64,000 bases of DNA, taken from contig CAVYKN010000011.1 in NCBI GenBank assembly GCA_963769115.1, positions 1 to 64,000 of the forward strand. The letters run 5' to 3'. The position numbers were made by a program, and so were the translations under genes. The stretch is from DASTFY01 sp963769115 (GTDB lineage Bacteria; Actinomycetota; Acidimicrobiia; Acidimicrobiales; Ilumatobacteraceae). Positions 18,068 to 28,328 of the stretch are shown here, piece after piece. Positions within the stretch are counted from its first letter, which is position 1. Each line of letters starts with the position of its first letter. The notes beneath the pieces are model-generated. The model worked only from the letters and a program-made list of their open reading frames with translations, had not been told where the DNA came from and made no database searches.

Positions 18068-18526
18068 GTGGCCGAGCCGCCGTTCGTCCCAACCGACTTC
18101 GAGCCGCCGACGACCCTCGAGCGCGATCGCTTCCGGCTGGAGCCGCTCGGCCCGCAGCACAATGCGGCGGATCACGCGGCGTGGACATCGAGCATCGCCC
18201 ACGTCCGCTCGACTCCGGGGTTTCCCGACGGCAACTGGCCGCCGCCGGAGGGCATGTCACTCGACCGGAACCTCGACGACCTCCGCCGCCACGCCGCGGA
18301 CTTCGACGCTCGCACCGGGTTCACGTTCACCGTCCTCGACCCGGTCACGGGCGACGTGATCGGGTGCGTCTACCTCTACCCCTCGCAGTCGCCAGACGCC
18401 GACGTGACAGCCCAGTCGTGGGTGCGCTCCAGTCACGCCGAGCTCGACGTCCCGCTCGCCGACGCCGTCGCCGCCTGGCTGGCCGCCGAGTGGCCGTGGG
18501 AGCGCGTGCACCGCCCCGGCCGCTGA
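18068..18526 (+). CDS. GNAT-like N-acetyltransferase
   Basis: 152 residues from GTG 18068. The order LERDRFRLEPLGPQHNAADHAAW, GFTFTVLDPVTGDVIGCVYLYPS, then SWVRSSHAELDVPLADAVAAWL fits the beta-strand and P-loop-helix layout of GNAT enzymes, with the usual V/I-GCVY strand. The acetyl acceptor is unknown. No ribosome site is visible; the start follows the conserved EPPFVPTDF opening. Confidence 0.75.
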   Translation: MAEPPFVPTDFEPPTTLERDRFRLEPLGPQHNAADHAAWTSSIAHVRSTPGFPDGNWPPPEGMSLDRNLDDLRRHAADFDARTGFTFTVLDPVTGDVIGCVYLYPSQSPDADVTAQSWVRSSHAELDVPLADAVAAWLAAEWPWERVHRPGR

Positions 18527-18620
18527 GCACCGCCGAACGGGCCAGGATGCCTACGATTCGCCGACCGAAACCAACGAAGCGATCGCGAGCGCCGCGTTCG
18601 GGATCGCCGGCTCGTGGCCG

Positions 18621-19769
18621 CTATTTCAGTGGTGCGAGGCTGTTCAGAGCTCCCGCCAGAGCGGCCATGTCGCTCTCGTCGTTGTAGATGTGCAGCGAAA
18701 CACGGATCGCTCCGTCGCGGCTGCTACAGATGAGGTTGTGCGTTCTGGCGAGCGCTCGCTGAACGTCGTCGGCCACAAGTGTCGAATGCGTCAACGCGAC
18801 GATGTGGCTGCTTGCGGCTGGATCGCTCAACGGACGGAACGGTGCCCAGCCGAGGGGCTCCACCAGCTCGATGAGCTCGGTAGCGAGACGACGGGCGTGC
18901 TGCTCGATGCGGAACGGGTCGAGCGCGACGAGCATCGCGATCGACTCGCGCAGACCAATCGCCGAGACGTAGGCGATGGTTGACAACTCGAAGCGGCGAG
19001 CATCAGCGGCGAGAGGAAGCGACATCGGCTCGAACGCGAACGGTTGGCGTGTCCCCTTCCAGCCCACCAGTTGCGGAGTCATCTCGGCCAGATCCGGTGC
19101 CAGCGTCAGCACCGCCACCCCGCCATGGGTCGACAGCCACTTGTAGCCGCTACAGACGACGGCGTCAGCCCCCCATCGGCGCACGCTCATCGGTCCGGCC
19201 CCGGCGAGCTGAGTGGCGTCGACCACCACCCGGGCGCCGGCGCGGTGGGCGTGATCGGTGACGACTCCGACGTCGACGTGGGTGCCGGTCGCGTACTGCA
19301 CCGCGCTGAAACACACCACCTTGGTGGAGTCGTCGATGGCGTCGATCAGACTCTGGGTCAGGTTCTCGTCGGCACGGTCGTCCACCGTCCTGACCGAGGT
19401 GCCGTGCCGCTGTGCCGCCACCAGCCACGGATAGGTGACGCTGGGAAAGTCGGAGGAGACGAGCAGGACCGAACCATCGATGACCGCCACCAGGGCGGCA
19501 ACCTGCCCAAGCGCCTCGCCGGCACCACCGGTGATCGCCACCCATGCCGGCGGCACATCCAGCAGCTGCGCGGCAGCACAGCGCACGTCGTCGAGGACAA
19601 CGACCTCGTCCTCGTCCGACAACCGAAGATTGCCGAGCTGCGCGACGTCGGCCAGGAAGCCCGTCATCGCCGAAACACTCCTGGCAGGAATCAGACCGAG
19701 CGCGGCCTGATTCAAGTACACACAACGACCCAGCGCGACATACTCGTCCCGCGCTACGAGCGACTCCAC
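18621..19769 (-). CDS. Class V aminotransferase / cysteine desulfurase-like PLP enzyme
   Basis: 382 residues. VYLNQAALGLIP opens the fold, TGGAGEALGQV binds the PLP phosphate, VVVDATQLAGAGP carries the PLP-binding Asp, and SGYKWLSTHGG contains the Schiff-base lysine near residue 208. The set is typical of class V aminotransferases related to NifS and isopenicillin N epimerase; no iron-sulfur partner is nearby, so the substrate is open. The start is GTG 19769 with GAGGGA about ten bases upstream. It diverges from the recombinase gene; the 290 bases between them hold no gene I can support. Confidence 0.88.
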   Translation of the reverse strand: MESLVARDEYVALGRCVYLNQAALGLIPARSVSAMTGFLADVAQLGNLRLSDEDEVVVLDDVRCAAAQLLDVPPAWVAITGGAGEALGQVAALVAVIDGSVLLVSSDFPSVTYPWLVAAQRHGTSVRTVDDRADENLTQSLIDAIDDSTKVVCFSAVQYATGTHVDVGVVTDHAHRAGARVVVDATQLAGAGPMSVRRWGADAVVCSGYKWLSTHGGVAVLTLAPDLAEMTPQLVGWKGTRQPFAFEPMSLPLAADARRFELSTIAYVSAIGLRESIAMLVALDPFRIEQHARRLATELIELVEPLGWAPFRPLSDPAASSHIVALTHSTLVADDVQRALARTHNLICSSRDGAIRVSLHIYNDESDMAALAGALNSLAPLK

Positions 19770-20059
19770 GCATCACCATCCCTCAACGAACCGCCGTGGA
19801 CACCGGCGTCGGGACCTCTGGGCACGATCAGACAGGCCTGGTGGATCTGACCCTAACGGCACGATGCTCTCCGTGATGCCCGCAGGAAGGCGGCAACCTC
19901 CGACAGACCCACCTCCCCGACAGCCACACGCACATGCTCGCCGCTCGAGGGGACAACGTGCATCCCATATCGGCGGCAGGGCCGTACCAACCGTTCAGGT
20001 GCGCACAGCTGCCGACGACGCGCGCTGACTGGTTCCTCCCGACGTTCGAGGAGGATGAC

Positions 20060-20968
20060 ATGACAATCTCAGTTCGGTCCGCAGCCATAAGCCCGCTCTA
20101 CGACCCAGGCGGCACGCCGAGCGAGGATCAGCTGGCGGCGATCGCGTTCCTGGCGAGGTACAGCGGTCGAACACTCGAGGCGTACCGGCACGACCTCAAG
20201 TACTTCTTTCAATGGGCAGCCGACCACGACCTCCAGGTCCTCGCCGCAACCAGGGCTCACATCGAGATGTACCGCTCCACGATGGAACAACGCGGCCTTG
20301 CGCCGTCGACGATCGATCGGCGCCTGTCGACCGCGTGCGGCTACTTCCGCTTCGCCCACATCGACGGCCGGATCCCCGCCAATCCCGCCCAGTACGTGCG
20401 CCGCCCCAAGGTGCAACCCAACGAACGACACGGAATGGACCGCGGTGAGCTCGGCCGGTTCCTGTTTACCGCCGAGCACTTCGACCGCGACCATGCCCGC
20501 TCGCCGTGCTGCTTGGCCTCAACGGTCTGCGCGTGTCCGAGGCGTGCGCAACCAACGTCGAAGACCTCGGCTTCGAACGCGGTCACCGCACGCTCCGCAT
20601 CCTCGGTAAGGGAACCAAGCCAGCGATGATTCCGCTCGTGCCCCGCACGGCACGAACCATCGATCTCGCCGTCGGTGAGCGATGCCAAGGCCCGATCCTT
20701 CGCCGACAGGACAACCAACGCCTCGATCGACGCACCGCTCACCGCTGGGTCCGATCGATCGGCAAACGAGCGGGTCTCGGCATCGTCCACCCACACATGC
20801 TCGCGCCGCCTTCATCATGGCGGCACTCGACGCCGGCGTACCGCTCCGCGACGTCCAACTCGCCGCCCGCCACGCCGACCCGCGCACCACAACCATCTAC
20901 GACCGTCGACGTCAGAACTTCGACCGCCACGCCGCCTACGTCGTCGTTGCCTTCGTCGCCAGCGGCTG
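20060..20968 (+). CDS. Tyrosine recombinase/integrase (two frameshifts)
   Basis: About 300 residues once joined. An N-terminal SAM-like core-binding domain (SGRTLEAYRHDLKYFFQWAA) is followed by the catalytic domain. Arg I is in GLRVSEAC, Lys in GKGTKPAMIPL, the H-x-x-R box in HPHMLRAAF, the late His in ARHADPRTTT and the Tyr nucleophile in TIYDR. The frame shifts near 20500 and near 20805, so the catalytic residues lie in three frames. AGGAGG six bases before ATG 20060 supports the start. It is a XerC/D-like enzyme. With no flanking att sites seen, it may be a domesticated or degraded element remnant. Confidence 0.85.
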
Positions 20969-21190
20969 ACCGACACGACGCCGATCGGCACATCGACGAT
21001 GCTCCGGCGTCGATCAGGGCGCGCGTTATAGGACAGGTGGCTCGTTGTCGGGCGCAACCGAGCCGTCGCTGTATACGGCGCGTCGTCTCTGGCGTTCAAG
21101 CGTGGCGTGCGTGTTCGATGCTGATTGCGGCGGAGATCCAGCGCTCGTCGACGAGGAACCGCCAAGCGTGGAGCTCAGCCGAATGCGAGC

Positions 21191-22366
21191 TCATGCCCCA
21201 CTGACGATCACCATTTCGTTGCCTTCGGGGTCGGCGACCCGCCAGCGATCCTCCGACTCGTCAAGGAGCCGGCCACCGGCTGCGACAGTCGTGGCGAGGC
21301 GCGTCTCCGCGAGGTCCGACGGCACCGCGAGCTCGAAGTGGATGCGGTTGCGCTGCCGGCGCCGCTCCGTCTCCAAAGCATCGAGCTCTTGGAACACCAG
21401 CACCGGGTTAAGCCGCCGCGGATCGTGGATGTCGATGACCCCGGCTCGCCGGTCGTGGGTGTATCCGAGTGCGGCGACCCAGAACGCGCGGACTGCGGCG
21501 ACGTCGGCGGCGTCGAGGAAGAGCTGAGCGAAGCGCGGCAGCCCCGGATCCGCAGTGGCCCCGAGTTCGCGGGCAGCGGTCTGGAGGTTTCCGGCGAGGT
21601 CGGTGAAGTCGAGCTCGAGGCCGTGGGCGTCGTCTTCCCACTGGTCCTTACCGCTGTCGATGATCACGAGCCCGGGGCGCAGGTCGACCAGCAGCGGGAA
21701 GCCCGTGTCGTCGGCCAGCGCCGCTGCTGCGGCGGCCAGGTCACGCTGCTGCGTCGGCGAGGTGGTGCGGTAGCACGCCATCGCGCTGAACACCGCCTGC
21801 CAGTCGGCTGTCCCGATCCTCTCGCCGAGCGCATTGCCCGGCACCAGGTCGACCTCGTTGCCGTCGGGGTCGGTGTGGCAGACCCCGAACGGTCCGGATG
21901 CCTCACCAAGACTCGCCTGCTCGACCGCCGCGGCCGGCCGCACCACGTCGAGGTGGATGCGGTTTCGAAGCGGCCGCGGCTCCGTCGACTGCCGGATCCG
22001 TATCGCGGGGTCGCGCCGCAACGGATCCGCCAAACCGCCGTCCTCCCCAGGCGCGTAGTCGAGCACACGCTGCCAGAACCGCCTCACCACAGTCGGGTTC
22101 GCGGATTCGAACACGACGCTCAGGTGCTGCAGCACGGCAGGGTTCGCGGCCAGCCCGAGATCCCGCGCGGCCGCCGACACCGCCTCGGCGTGCTCGTCTG
22201 AGTCGAGGCGCACCCGCATGCCTGTCGCGCGCAGGTCGACCACGATCTCGGCCGACAGCTCCACGATGCGCCCGGCCAGCGCAGCCCCCTCGATCAGCGA
22301 CGGCACGTCGAACCATGCCGTCGCAACGCCATCGACCACCCGCCAATCCGTTCCGATCTCTGTCAT
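21191..22366 (-). CDS. Multi-domain VOC and pterin-dehydratase-like protein
   Basis: 391 residues with alternating modules. Residues 1-75 (DWRVVDGVATAWFDVPSLIE) look like a pterin-4a-carbinolamine dehydratase-type fold, and 75-190 is a VOC unit (HLSVVFESANPTVVRRFWQR to DPDGNEVDLVPG). A middle piece of about 80 residues precedes a second VOC unit (AQLFLDAADVAAVRAFWVAALG to DPEGNEMVIVSGA). Known actinobacterial proteins combine these folds, but the role is unknown. ATG 22366 is chosen over 22387; TACGGT just upstream suggests a leaderless message. Confidence 0.8.
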   Translation of the reverse strand: MTEIGTDWRVVDGVATAWFDVPSLIEGAALAGRIVELSAEIVVDLRATGMRVRLDSDEHAEAVSAAARDLGLAANPAVLQHLSVVFESANPTVVRRFWQRVLDYAPGEDGGLADPLRRDPAIRIRQSTEPRPLRNRIHLDVVRPAAAVEQASLGEASGPFGVCHTDPDGNEVDLVPGNALGERIGTADWQAVFSAMACYRTTSPTQQRDLAAAAAALADDTGFPLLVDLRPGLVIIDSGKDQWEDDAHGLELDFTDLAGNLQTAARELGATADPGLPRFAQLFLDAADVAAVRAFWVAALGYTHDRRAGVIDIHDPRRLNPVLVFQELDALETERRRQRNRIHFELAVPSDLAETRLATTVAAGGRLLDESEDRWRVADPEGNEMVIVSGA

Positions 22367-22758
22367 GCCCGGCACCGTAGTGCCCATTCCGGACGATCTC
22401 CTTCCGGATAGTGATGATGTCCCGGCCGGGGCATTGAGGTACGCCGTTGATCATGATCAGGCTCGGCGTCACCTGATCACGTACTGCCGGGCCGCGTGGC
22501 CGACCACATGGGATCATGTAAGCGATGGCCCGGGCGTCCACCATGCGGTCCCTCGCTTCGAGTTCGCCGTGGGCCCGGTATGCCGACTCAATCGCGATCT
22601 CGACGTGTGTGCCGCTTGCGGTGTTCGCGATCGCGAGTGCACCGAATCGGCGATAGGTGCGGCGGCCCGGCTACCCACCGCGTCCCATAAACGCCGGCTG
22701 AGGGAACCGGGCCCGAGCAGAGACCGGTGCACGGTGTCGTCGTCAATACGCTGCGGGG
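22367..22758. other. Intergenic region with a GATCA palindrome
   Basis: 392 bases without a confident gene. TGATCATGATCA at 22448-22459 is a perfect 12-base palindrome, with further GATCA copies within 50 bases (near 22475 and 22511). The minus strand between about 22700 and 22400 shows a weak coding trace (AIESAYRAHGELEARDRMVD), possibly a gene remnant. Confidence 0.35.
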
Positions 22759-23235
22759 ATGAGCGACGAGCCCACTCTCTTCGAATGGGCGGGTGGCACC
22801 CCTGCTGTTCGACGGTTGATCGATGCCTTCTACGACCGCGTCGAAGGAGATGATCTGCTCAGTCCGTTGTTTCCAGACGGCGTCAGCGAGGACCACAGGG
22901 CTCACGTCGTCCTGTGGTGGTCCGAAGTGCTTGGCGGACCTGCCGCCTACACGGAACGACTGGGCGGCTATCCCCGGATGCTCGCCCATCACCGAAACCT
23001 CCGGATCACCGGAGAGCAGCGTTTTCGCTTCGCTTCGACGATGAGTCAGGCCGCTGACGACGCCCAATTGCCTGATGATCCTGAGTTTCGGGCTGCGTTT
23101 GTCGGCTACGTCGAGTGGGGCACCCGCCTGGCGCTCCAGAACTCCCAAGAGGATGCAGACGTCGTCGAGGACGCGCCGGTCCCGCGGTGGGGCTGGGGAG
23201 TTGCTCCGCCGTACATTCCAAAGCCTCCGAGTTAG
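22759..23235 (+). CDS. Group II truncated-haemoglobin-like globin
   Basis: 158 residues, intact: TLFEWAGGTPAVRRLIDAFY, LLSPLFPDGVSEDHRAHVVLWW, LAHHRNLRITGEQRFRFAS and a C terminus VPRWGWGVAPPYIP. The HHRNL segment is the proximal-His region of truncated haemoglobins of the YjbI/GlbO group. These bind haem and handle oxygen, peroxide or NO in the cytoplasm. It is a close paralogue of the frameshifted copy at 17207, and the two genes flank five others. Confidence 0.92.
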   Translation: MSDEPTLFEWAGGTPAVRRLIDAFYDRVEGDDLLSPLFPDGVSEDHRAHVVLWWSEVLGGPAAYTERLGGYPRMLAHHRNLRITGEQRFRFASTMSQAADDAQLPDDPEFRAAFVGYVEWGTRLALQNSQEDADVVEDAPVPRWGWGVAPPYIPKPPS

Positions 23236-23404
23236 CTCGTCGGAGATCGAACCGATCGGTGCTCTGCGAGGCATCTCCCCGAAATCGATCGCACCTTCCC
23301 CAGCGAACCGCATCGCCGTGGTCAGTCGGACCTGTCGTCCGAGTGTCACCGAACGCCGGGTCGATCACGCTCGTCTCTGTCGTCGACCGGCACTTCAGGG
23401 GCGC

Positions 23405-23704
23405 TCACACTTCCCGAACCTCAAACAGGAAGATTGTGGATGCCAGCGTCTCAGTGGCCGTCTTCACGGCTTGGAAGTCTTCGGCGTCCAGTGCCGTCAT
23501 CGCATTCTCGAGGGTGGGGAAGTCGGCTTCGAGGATCCAGCCCGCTTCTCCGGCCTTGGCTCCCGGACCCATGAGTGAGCCCACGCTGCGCGTGATCGGC
23601 TGGCTGCCTGCGCTGGCTTTGAACGACGAAGCGATGCCCTCGATCAGAGCGTCTACCTCGACCGGACCTGCTGACTTGGGGAACATCACCAATCCGCGGT
23701 ACAC
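23405..23704 (-). CDS. Hypothetical protein, possible ferredoxin-like alpha/beta-barrel fold
   Basis: 99 residues from GTG 23704: a first strand (YRGLVMFP), helix (VEVDALIEGIASSFKAS), strand, AGWILEADFPTLENAMTALD, helix and a last strand (TIFLFEVREV). Size and alternation suggest a dimeric alpha/beta-barrel (EthD/Dabb-like) fold, but no family signature is certain. It stands alone; 268 bases upstream to 23972 hold nothing recognisable. Confidence 0.55.
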   Translation of the reverse strand: MYRGLVMFPKSAGPVEVDALIEGIASSFKASAGSQPITRSVGSLMGPGAKAGEAGWILEADFPTLENAMTALDAEDFQAVKTATETLASTIFLFEVREV

Positions 23705-23972
23705 ACGTCAACGGTAGCGCTGGAGTCTCCGGTGCGAGGCCGATCAACCGCATGCTCGATCGCGACGGCGAACGCCCGGTTCGGGCGATGCGCCGATGAG
23801 CGCCGAATGCCCGCTTCGCGCTCGTTCTGACGAGCCCGATCGCGCACCGATCATTCGATCTGCGCAGTGCGCCAGAACGGCGGATGTGGGAGGTCAGGAG
23901 GGAGCGTCGACTCCGTCGGTCTCGATCGGAAGGCGAACGCGCTCCGGTTGGTGCATCGCAGCCGAGTCGTGG

Positions 23973-24860
23973 TCATCGCGACGATCGAGATGCCGCCTCG
24001 TGGGTGTCGACGACGAGCGTGCGGCTGAGCTCGGCGAGCTCCTGGTTGAACCGGTCTGGTGCCTCGATGTGCGGGGCGTGGCCGACTCCGTCGTACCAGG
24101 ACGCGGTGGCGGTTCGTGTGGTGGCGAGGATGTGCTCGGCCATCGCCGGGAGTACCACGGTGTCGGCGCGTCCTTGGGTGACGAGCACCGGCACGTCGAG
24201 GGTGGTCAGGACGTCGTCGTCATCGATGTGGCGGGCGCCGAGGTGGGCGCGCACTTTGGCTGGGACGGTGACGTTCCAGCACACGGCGGTCTCCAGCTCG
24301 TCTGGGTCGATGGGGCGGGCGAGGCAGGTGCGCACGAACGAGCGCATGGCCCGGATGTTCGTCGGCAGGTCGTCGGCGGTGGCGTCGACGAAGTGGTCGA
24401 GGAAGCCGGGGCCGATCAGCGTGCCGAACGCGGCCTCATCGAGCTTGACGCAACCTTCGACAAGGTTGATCGCGGCGACGTGGCCTTGTCCGTACTGGCG
24501 GAGGTAGTCGCAGATGACGAAGCCACCGTAGGACCACCCGACGAGGACGGTCCGGTCGAGGTCCAACGCTTCGATCACGGCGGCCAGGTCGTCGGCCCAC
24601 AGGGCGTCGTCGGTGTAGTGGGCGGCGTCGAGCGGAGCGTCAGACATGCCGTGGCCGCGAAGGTCGAAGGCAACGAGCCGGAACTCGTCGGCGAGGGCGC
24701 TGTCATATTGGTGGGCCCAGCACAGGTGGTTCTGCGACCAGCCGTGGATCAGCACGATCGGCGGTCCGTCGGGACGCCCCCACTCCCGCACGTGCAGCCG
24801 CAGGCCGCCGCCTCCCCGTACCTCGTGGCGGGTGGGGCCGGTCCGTGTCGTTACGTTCAT
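23973..24860 (-). CDS. Alpha/beta hydrolase
   Basis: 295 residues. PIVLIHGWSQNHLCWAHQ carries the oxyanion HGW motif, VGWSYGGF the nucleophile Ser near residue 107, the acid is in VTQGRADTVV, and GVGHAPHIEAPD gives the catalytic His. It resembles non-haem chloroperoxidase or epoxide hydrolase-type enzymes of the cytoplasm. AGGAGG six bases before ATG 24860 fixes the start. It diverges from the AAA-LuxR regulator gene across 140 bases, so that regulator is a likely controller. Confidence 0.9.
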   Translation of the reverse strand: MNVTTRTGPTRHEVRGGGGLRLHVREWGRPDGPPIVLIHGWSQNHLCWAHQYDSALADEFRLVAFDLRGHGMSDAPLDAAHYTDDALWADDLAAVIEALDLDRTVLVGWSYGGFVICDYLRQYGQGHVAAINLVEGCVKLDEAAFGTLIGPGFLDHFVDATADDLPTNIRAMRSFVRTCLARPIDPDELETAVCWNVTVPAKVRAHLGARHIDDDDVLTTLDVPVLVTQGRADTVVLPAMAEHILATTRTATASWYDGVGHAPHIEAPDRFNQELAELSRTLVVDTHEAASRSSR

Positions 24861-25000
24861 CGTTGTCCTCCTCATGTTCGTTGACTGCATCGATGATCGG
24901 CACCGAGGGCGCAGTGCCGCATCGGGCAGTCGACCTCATGTGCGTTCGATCGGTGACCTATTCGTGGAGCCGCACCGGGCAGGTGCGCGATGCTGCGGTC

Positions 25001-27867
25001 ATGGGCACACGCGGCAGCGGTGTCTTCGTGGGACGCGAGCGCGAGTTCGCTGGTGTGGTTGAGCGCCTCGACCTCGCAGGCACTGGGCAGGGAGCGACCG
25101 TGCTCGTGACCGGTGACGCCGGCATCGGCAAGACGCGACTGGTGGCCGAGGTCGCCTCGGTCGCCGGCGCCAAGGGGTTCGAGGTGCTGCTCGGCCGGTC
25201 GATCGACGTCGTGGGGGTGGAGCTGCCGTTCCAACCGTTCGTCGACGCGTTGCGTCGGCTCGGGAACCCGTTTGGTGAACGGGTCCAGGGGTCGCAGTTG
25301 CAGCTTTTCGAATCGGCGCTGGCGCTGCTGTCGGAGCGGGCCGCGATCACCCCTGTGCTGGTCGTGTTGGAGGATCTCCACTGGGCCGACGTCTCGACGC
25401 TCGACCTCGTCGTGTTCCTGGCCCACAACGTCGTGGATTTGCGGGTGGTGCTCGTGGCGACGTGTCGCTCTGCGGAGCCGTGGTCGGGGGAACGGGTGGC
25501 CCGGCTGACGGATGGTGTGCATCGTTCCGGCGCCGCGTTCGTGGTCGAGCTGGCGCCGCTGGCCGACGCCGATCTGCGAGCACTCCTCGATGCCCACACC
25601 GACGGATCCGCGCCTCCGGCGGCGCTGGACGCGATCGTCGCCCGTGCTGCGGGCAACCCGTTCTTCGCCGAGGAGCTGCTCGCAGCCGCCGCGGGACCGG
25701 GGGAAGCGCTGCCGCGGGGGGTGCGGGACCTGCTGTCGCGCCGCTTCGCTCAGCTCGACCGGTCCACTCGCGACGTGCTTCGGCTCGTCGCGACGACGGG
25801 GGGTGAGGTCGGGTACCCGTTGCTGCGGTCGCTTGCCGGACTGCCTGATGGCGAACTGCACGAGTCCCTGCGGGGCGCCGTGGACCACGGCGTGCTCGTC
25901 GCCGACGGGCACAGCTTCAGGTTCCGCCACCCGTTGCTCGCCGAGGCCGTGTCCGCCACCGTTCTGCCCGGCGAGCGCGAGCGGCTCCACGGCCTGGTCG
26001 CCGAGGAGCTCGAGCGTGCCGGCACCGCCGAACCGGCGGAACTGGCCATCCACTGGGCCGTCGCTGGTCGCCACGCCGACGCGCTCGTCGCATCGGTCGA
26101 GGCGGCCCGCCGCGCCGAGGCGGTGTTCGCCCTCGCCGAGGCACGCGCCCACGTGGAGCGGGCGCTCGAGCTGTGGGATCTCGTGCCCAACGCCTCCGAC
26201 CTCGTGCCCGTCGACCACGGTGGGCTGTACACATGGGCCGCCGAGATCGCCAGCAGCACCGGCGCCGGGCCACGAGCCGTCGAGCTCGCCGAGCGGGCGA
26301 TCGACGAGGTTGCCGGCGACCCACACCGGGTCGCCCACCTGTACGGCCGCCTCGGCCGCTACCTCCACGAGAGCGGCCGCACCGACGCCGCGCTGGCGGC
26401 GGACCGGCGGATGGTGGCGCTCGTCCCGTCACACCCGCCGTCGGCCGAGCGGGCAGAGGCCCTCGCCGTCCTCGGTCAGGGACTCGCGCTGTGCTGGCAG
26501 TTCGAGCGCTCACGGGCCACGTGCGAGCAGGCGCTGGCGATGGCGCGTGCCGTCGGCGATCCGGGCATCGAGGTCCGTGCCCTCGACGTGCTCGGCGGAG
26601 ACCTCGCCTACCTCGGCCGCGCCGAGGAGGGGCTCGGTGCGCTGCGCCAGGCGCGCGACCTGGCCGAAGCGATGCAGAGCCCCCATGACGTGTTCAAGGC
26701 CTATGTCTCGCTCACGGACACGTTGATGATGCTCGGACGGCCGGGTGAGTCCGTCGAGGTCGGGCGCCGCGGCCTCGAGGCCGTGCGCCGATACGGCAGC
26801 GACGCGACCGTGCTCATCGCCAACCTCATCGAGGCGCTGATCGCGTCCGGCGAGTGGGACGACGCCGACCGGCTCAGTGCCGCAGCGGTCCGCAGCATCA
26901 CCGCCAACTATCCGTACATGCTGCTCATGAACCGCGCCGAGCTCGAGGTCGGGCGCGGCGACTTCGCGTCCGCCAAGGCGCACCTCGACGCCGCCCTCCC
27001 GTCGCTGCGCGAGGACCGGGGCCTGGGGATCTACGACGTGTACCTGGCCGAGCTGGCGTTGTGGGAGCGCCGGTGGGTCGATGCCGACGCGCACGTGGAT
27101 GCGGCCCTGACCGGGGCCAACTCGCCACACACCGACCAGCTCCGAGTGTGGTTCAGCGCCAAGGGCCTGCGTGCCCTGGCCGAGCTCGCCGCCCTCGCCC
27201 GGGCCCGCCGTGACCCCGACGCCGCCGTCGCCTGGCTCGCCAAAGCGGATCGGCTCGTCACGATCGCCCGCAGCGCCGCTGCCACGGCGTCATCGATCAC
27301 ACCCACCGCCGGCGGCTGGCTGGCCCTTGCCGAAGCCGAGTACGAGCGCGCCCGAGGCCTTGGCGCGCCGGACAGGTGGTCCGGCGTAGCCAGCACCTGG
27401 GAACACCTCGAACGCCCGGTGTTGGCGGCGTATTGCCGCTGGCGCGAGACCGAGGCGCTCGTTGCCGTGGACGCACCCCGCACGGCCGCCGCCATCCCGC
27501 TGCGGTACGCACACACGGTTGCGACCCGGATCGGCGCCGAACCACTGAGACGAGAGCTCGAGCTGCTCGCCCAACGAGCACGGGTCGACTTCGCCTGCCC
27601 CGAGCCAACACCGCCCGACGAGACGTCGCGCTGGGCGGACGCACTCGCTCTCACTCCGAGAGAAGTCGACGTCCTCGGTCTCGTCGCCGCGGCTACACGA
27701 ACCCAGACATCGCCAAAGCCCTGTTCATCAGCGTCAAGACCGCAAGCGTCCATGTCTCCAACATCCTGCGCAAGCTCGACGTGCCGAATCGACGCGAAGC
27801 CGCCGCGGTTGCCCACCGCCTGACGACCCCGGCACCGCCTCCGGTGCGACCGACCAACTCGACCTGA
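25001..27867 (+). CDS. LuxR-family AAA-ATPase regulator (LAL type, frameshift before HTH)
   Basis: About 955 residues. A P-loop GDAGIGKTRLV lies near residue 40 and Walker B VLVVLEDLHWAD near 125. Then come a STAND-type ATPase core, a long TPR-like region (residues 380-870) and, at the end, a LuxR helix-turn-helix (LTPREVDVLGLVAA, then GYTNPDIAKALFISVKTASV). Between those pieces, near 27695, one G is missing, so the HTH helix is in the next frame and ends at 27867. Without the missing base the protein could not bind DNA. It is probably an activator of the divergent hydrolase gene. Confidence 0.85.
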
Positions 27868-28268
27868 CCTCCCCAAGGTGAGCTTCGGCCCGGCGAACAG
27901 CCGACAAGGACACAGGAGTACGCCGACACAACCATCCGGGAACGCGCGCCGGATACCGTTCAGCCAGTCGGCCTTGCGCGCGTCCGGGAAGCGCTGTTAG
28001 GCCGTGCTCGCGCAAGCAAGCGCGACCGCCGTGTGACACGTGAACGACGTGCTCCGAACGGCGGTCTCCGGCGCGTCGCACCGCGACGATCCCCGTCCTC
28101 CTCGTGGCACAACCCGAATGCCCTGTAAGGGCGCGGCTCGCAAGTCGCGGTCGCGCACAGATCACCGATCTGTAGCTGCCCCCGAACGCCGGCTGAGTCG
28201 CGCTCGCGAGTCGTCGCCGAGCGGCACCTGTGAGGAGATCTCGGGTAGCACACTCGTCATCCAGTGAC
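27868..28268. other. Intergenic region with decayed coding traces
   Basis: 401 bases between the LuxR regulator and the second ECF41 operon. On the minus strand 27870-27995 reads QRFPDARKADWLNGIRRAFP directly after a TAA, which looks like a gene remnant I cannot name. GTTAGGC near 27998 resembles an integron core heptamer, but I found no partner site. Confidence 0.3.
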
Positions 28269-28295
28269 TGTCACAGGCGGGACCCGGCCGGTGTC
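28269..28295 (+). promoter_or_regulatory. ECF41-type promoter of the CMD-sigma operon
   Basis: TGTCACA (28269-28275) is an exact match to the ECF41 -35 element. After 16 bases comes TGTC (28292-28295), one base off the CGTC -10 element. The start codon follows 34 bases downstream, so the second sigma factor probably drives its own operon. Confidence 0.65.
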
Positions 28296-28328
28296 TTCAT
28301 GTCGATCACATCGACACGAGGAGGACCC

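Noticed and set aside
27990..28010. GTTAGGC as an integron attC core site
   Set aside because: No matching RYYYAAC partner at the right distance, no imperfect hairpin of attC type, genes in mixed orientation, and the recombinase at 20060 is not of IntI type.
28025..28034. TGTCACA on the minus strand near the LuxR gene end
   Set aside because: The -10 element is missing at the required distance and it points into a gene remnant.
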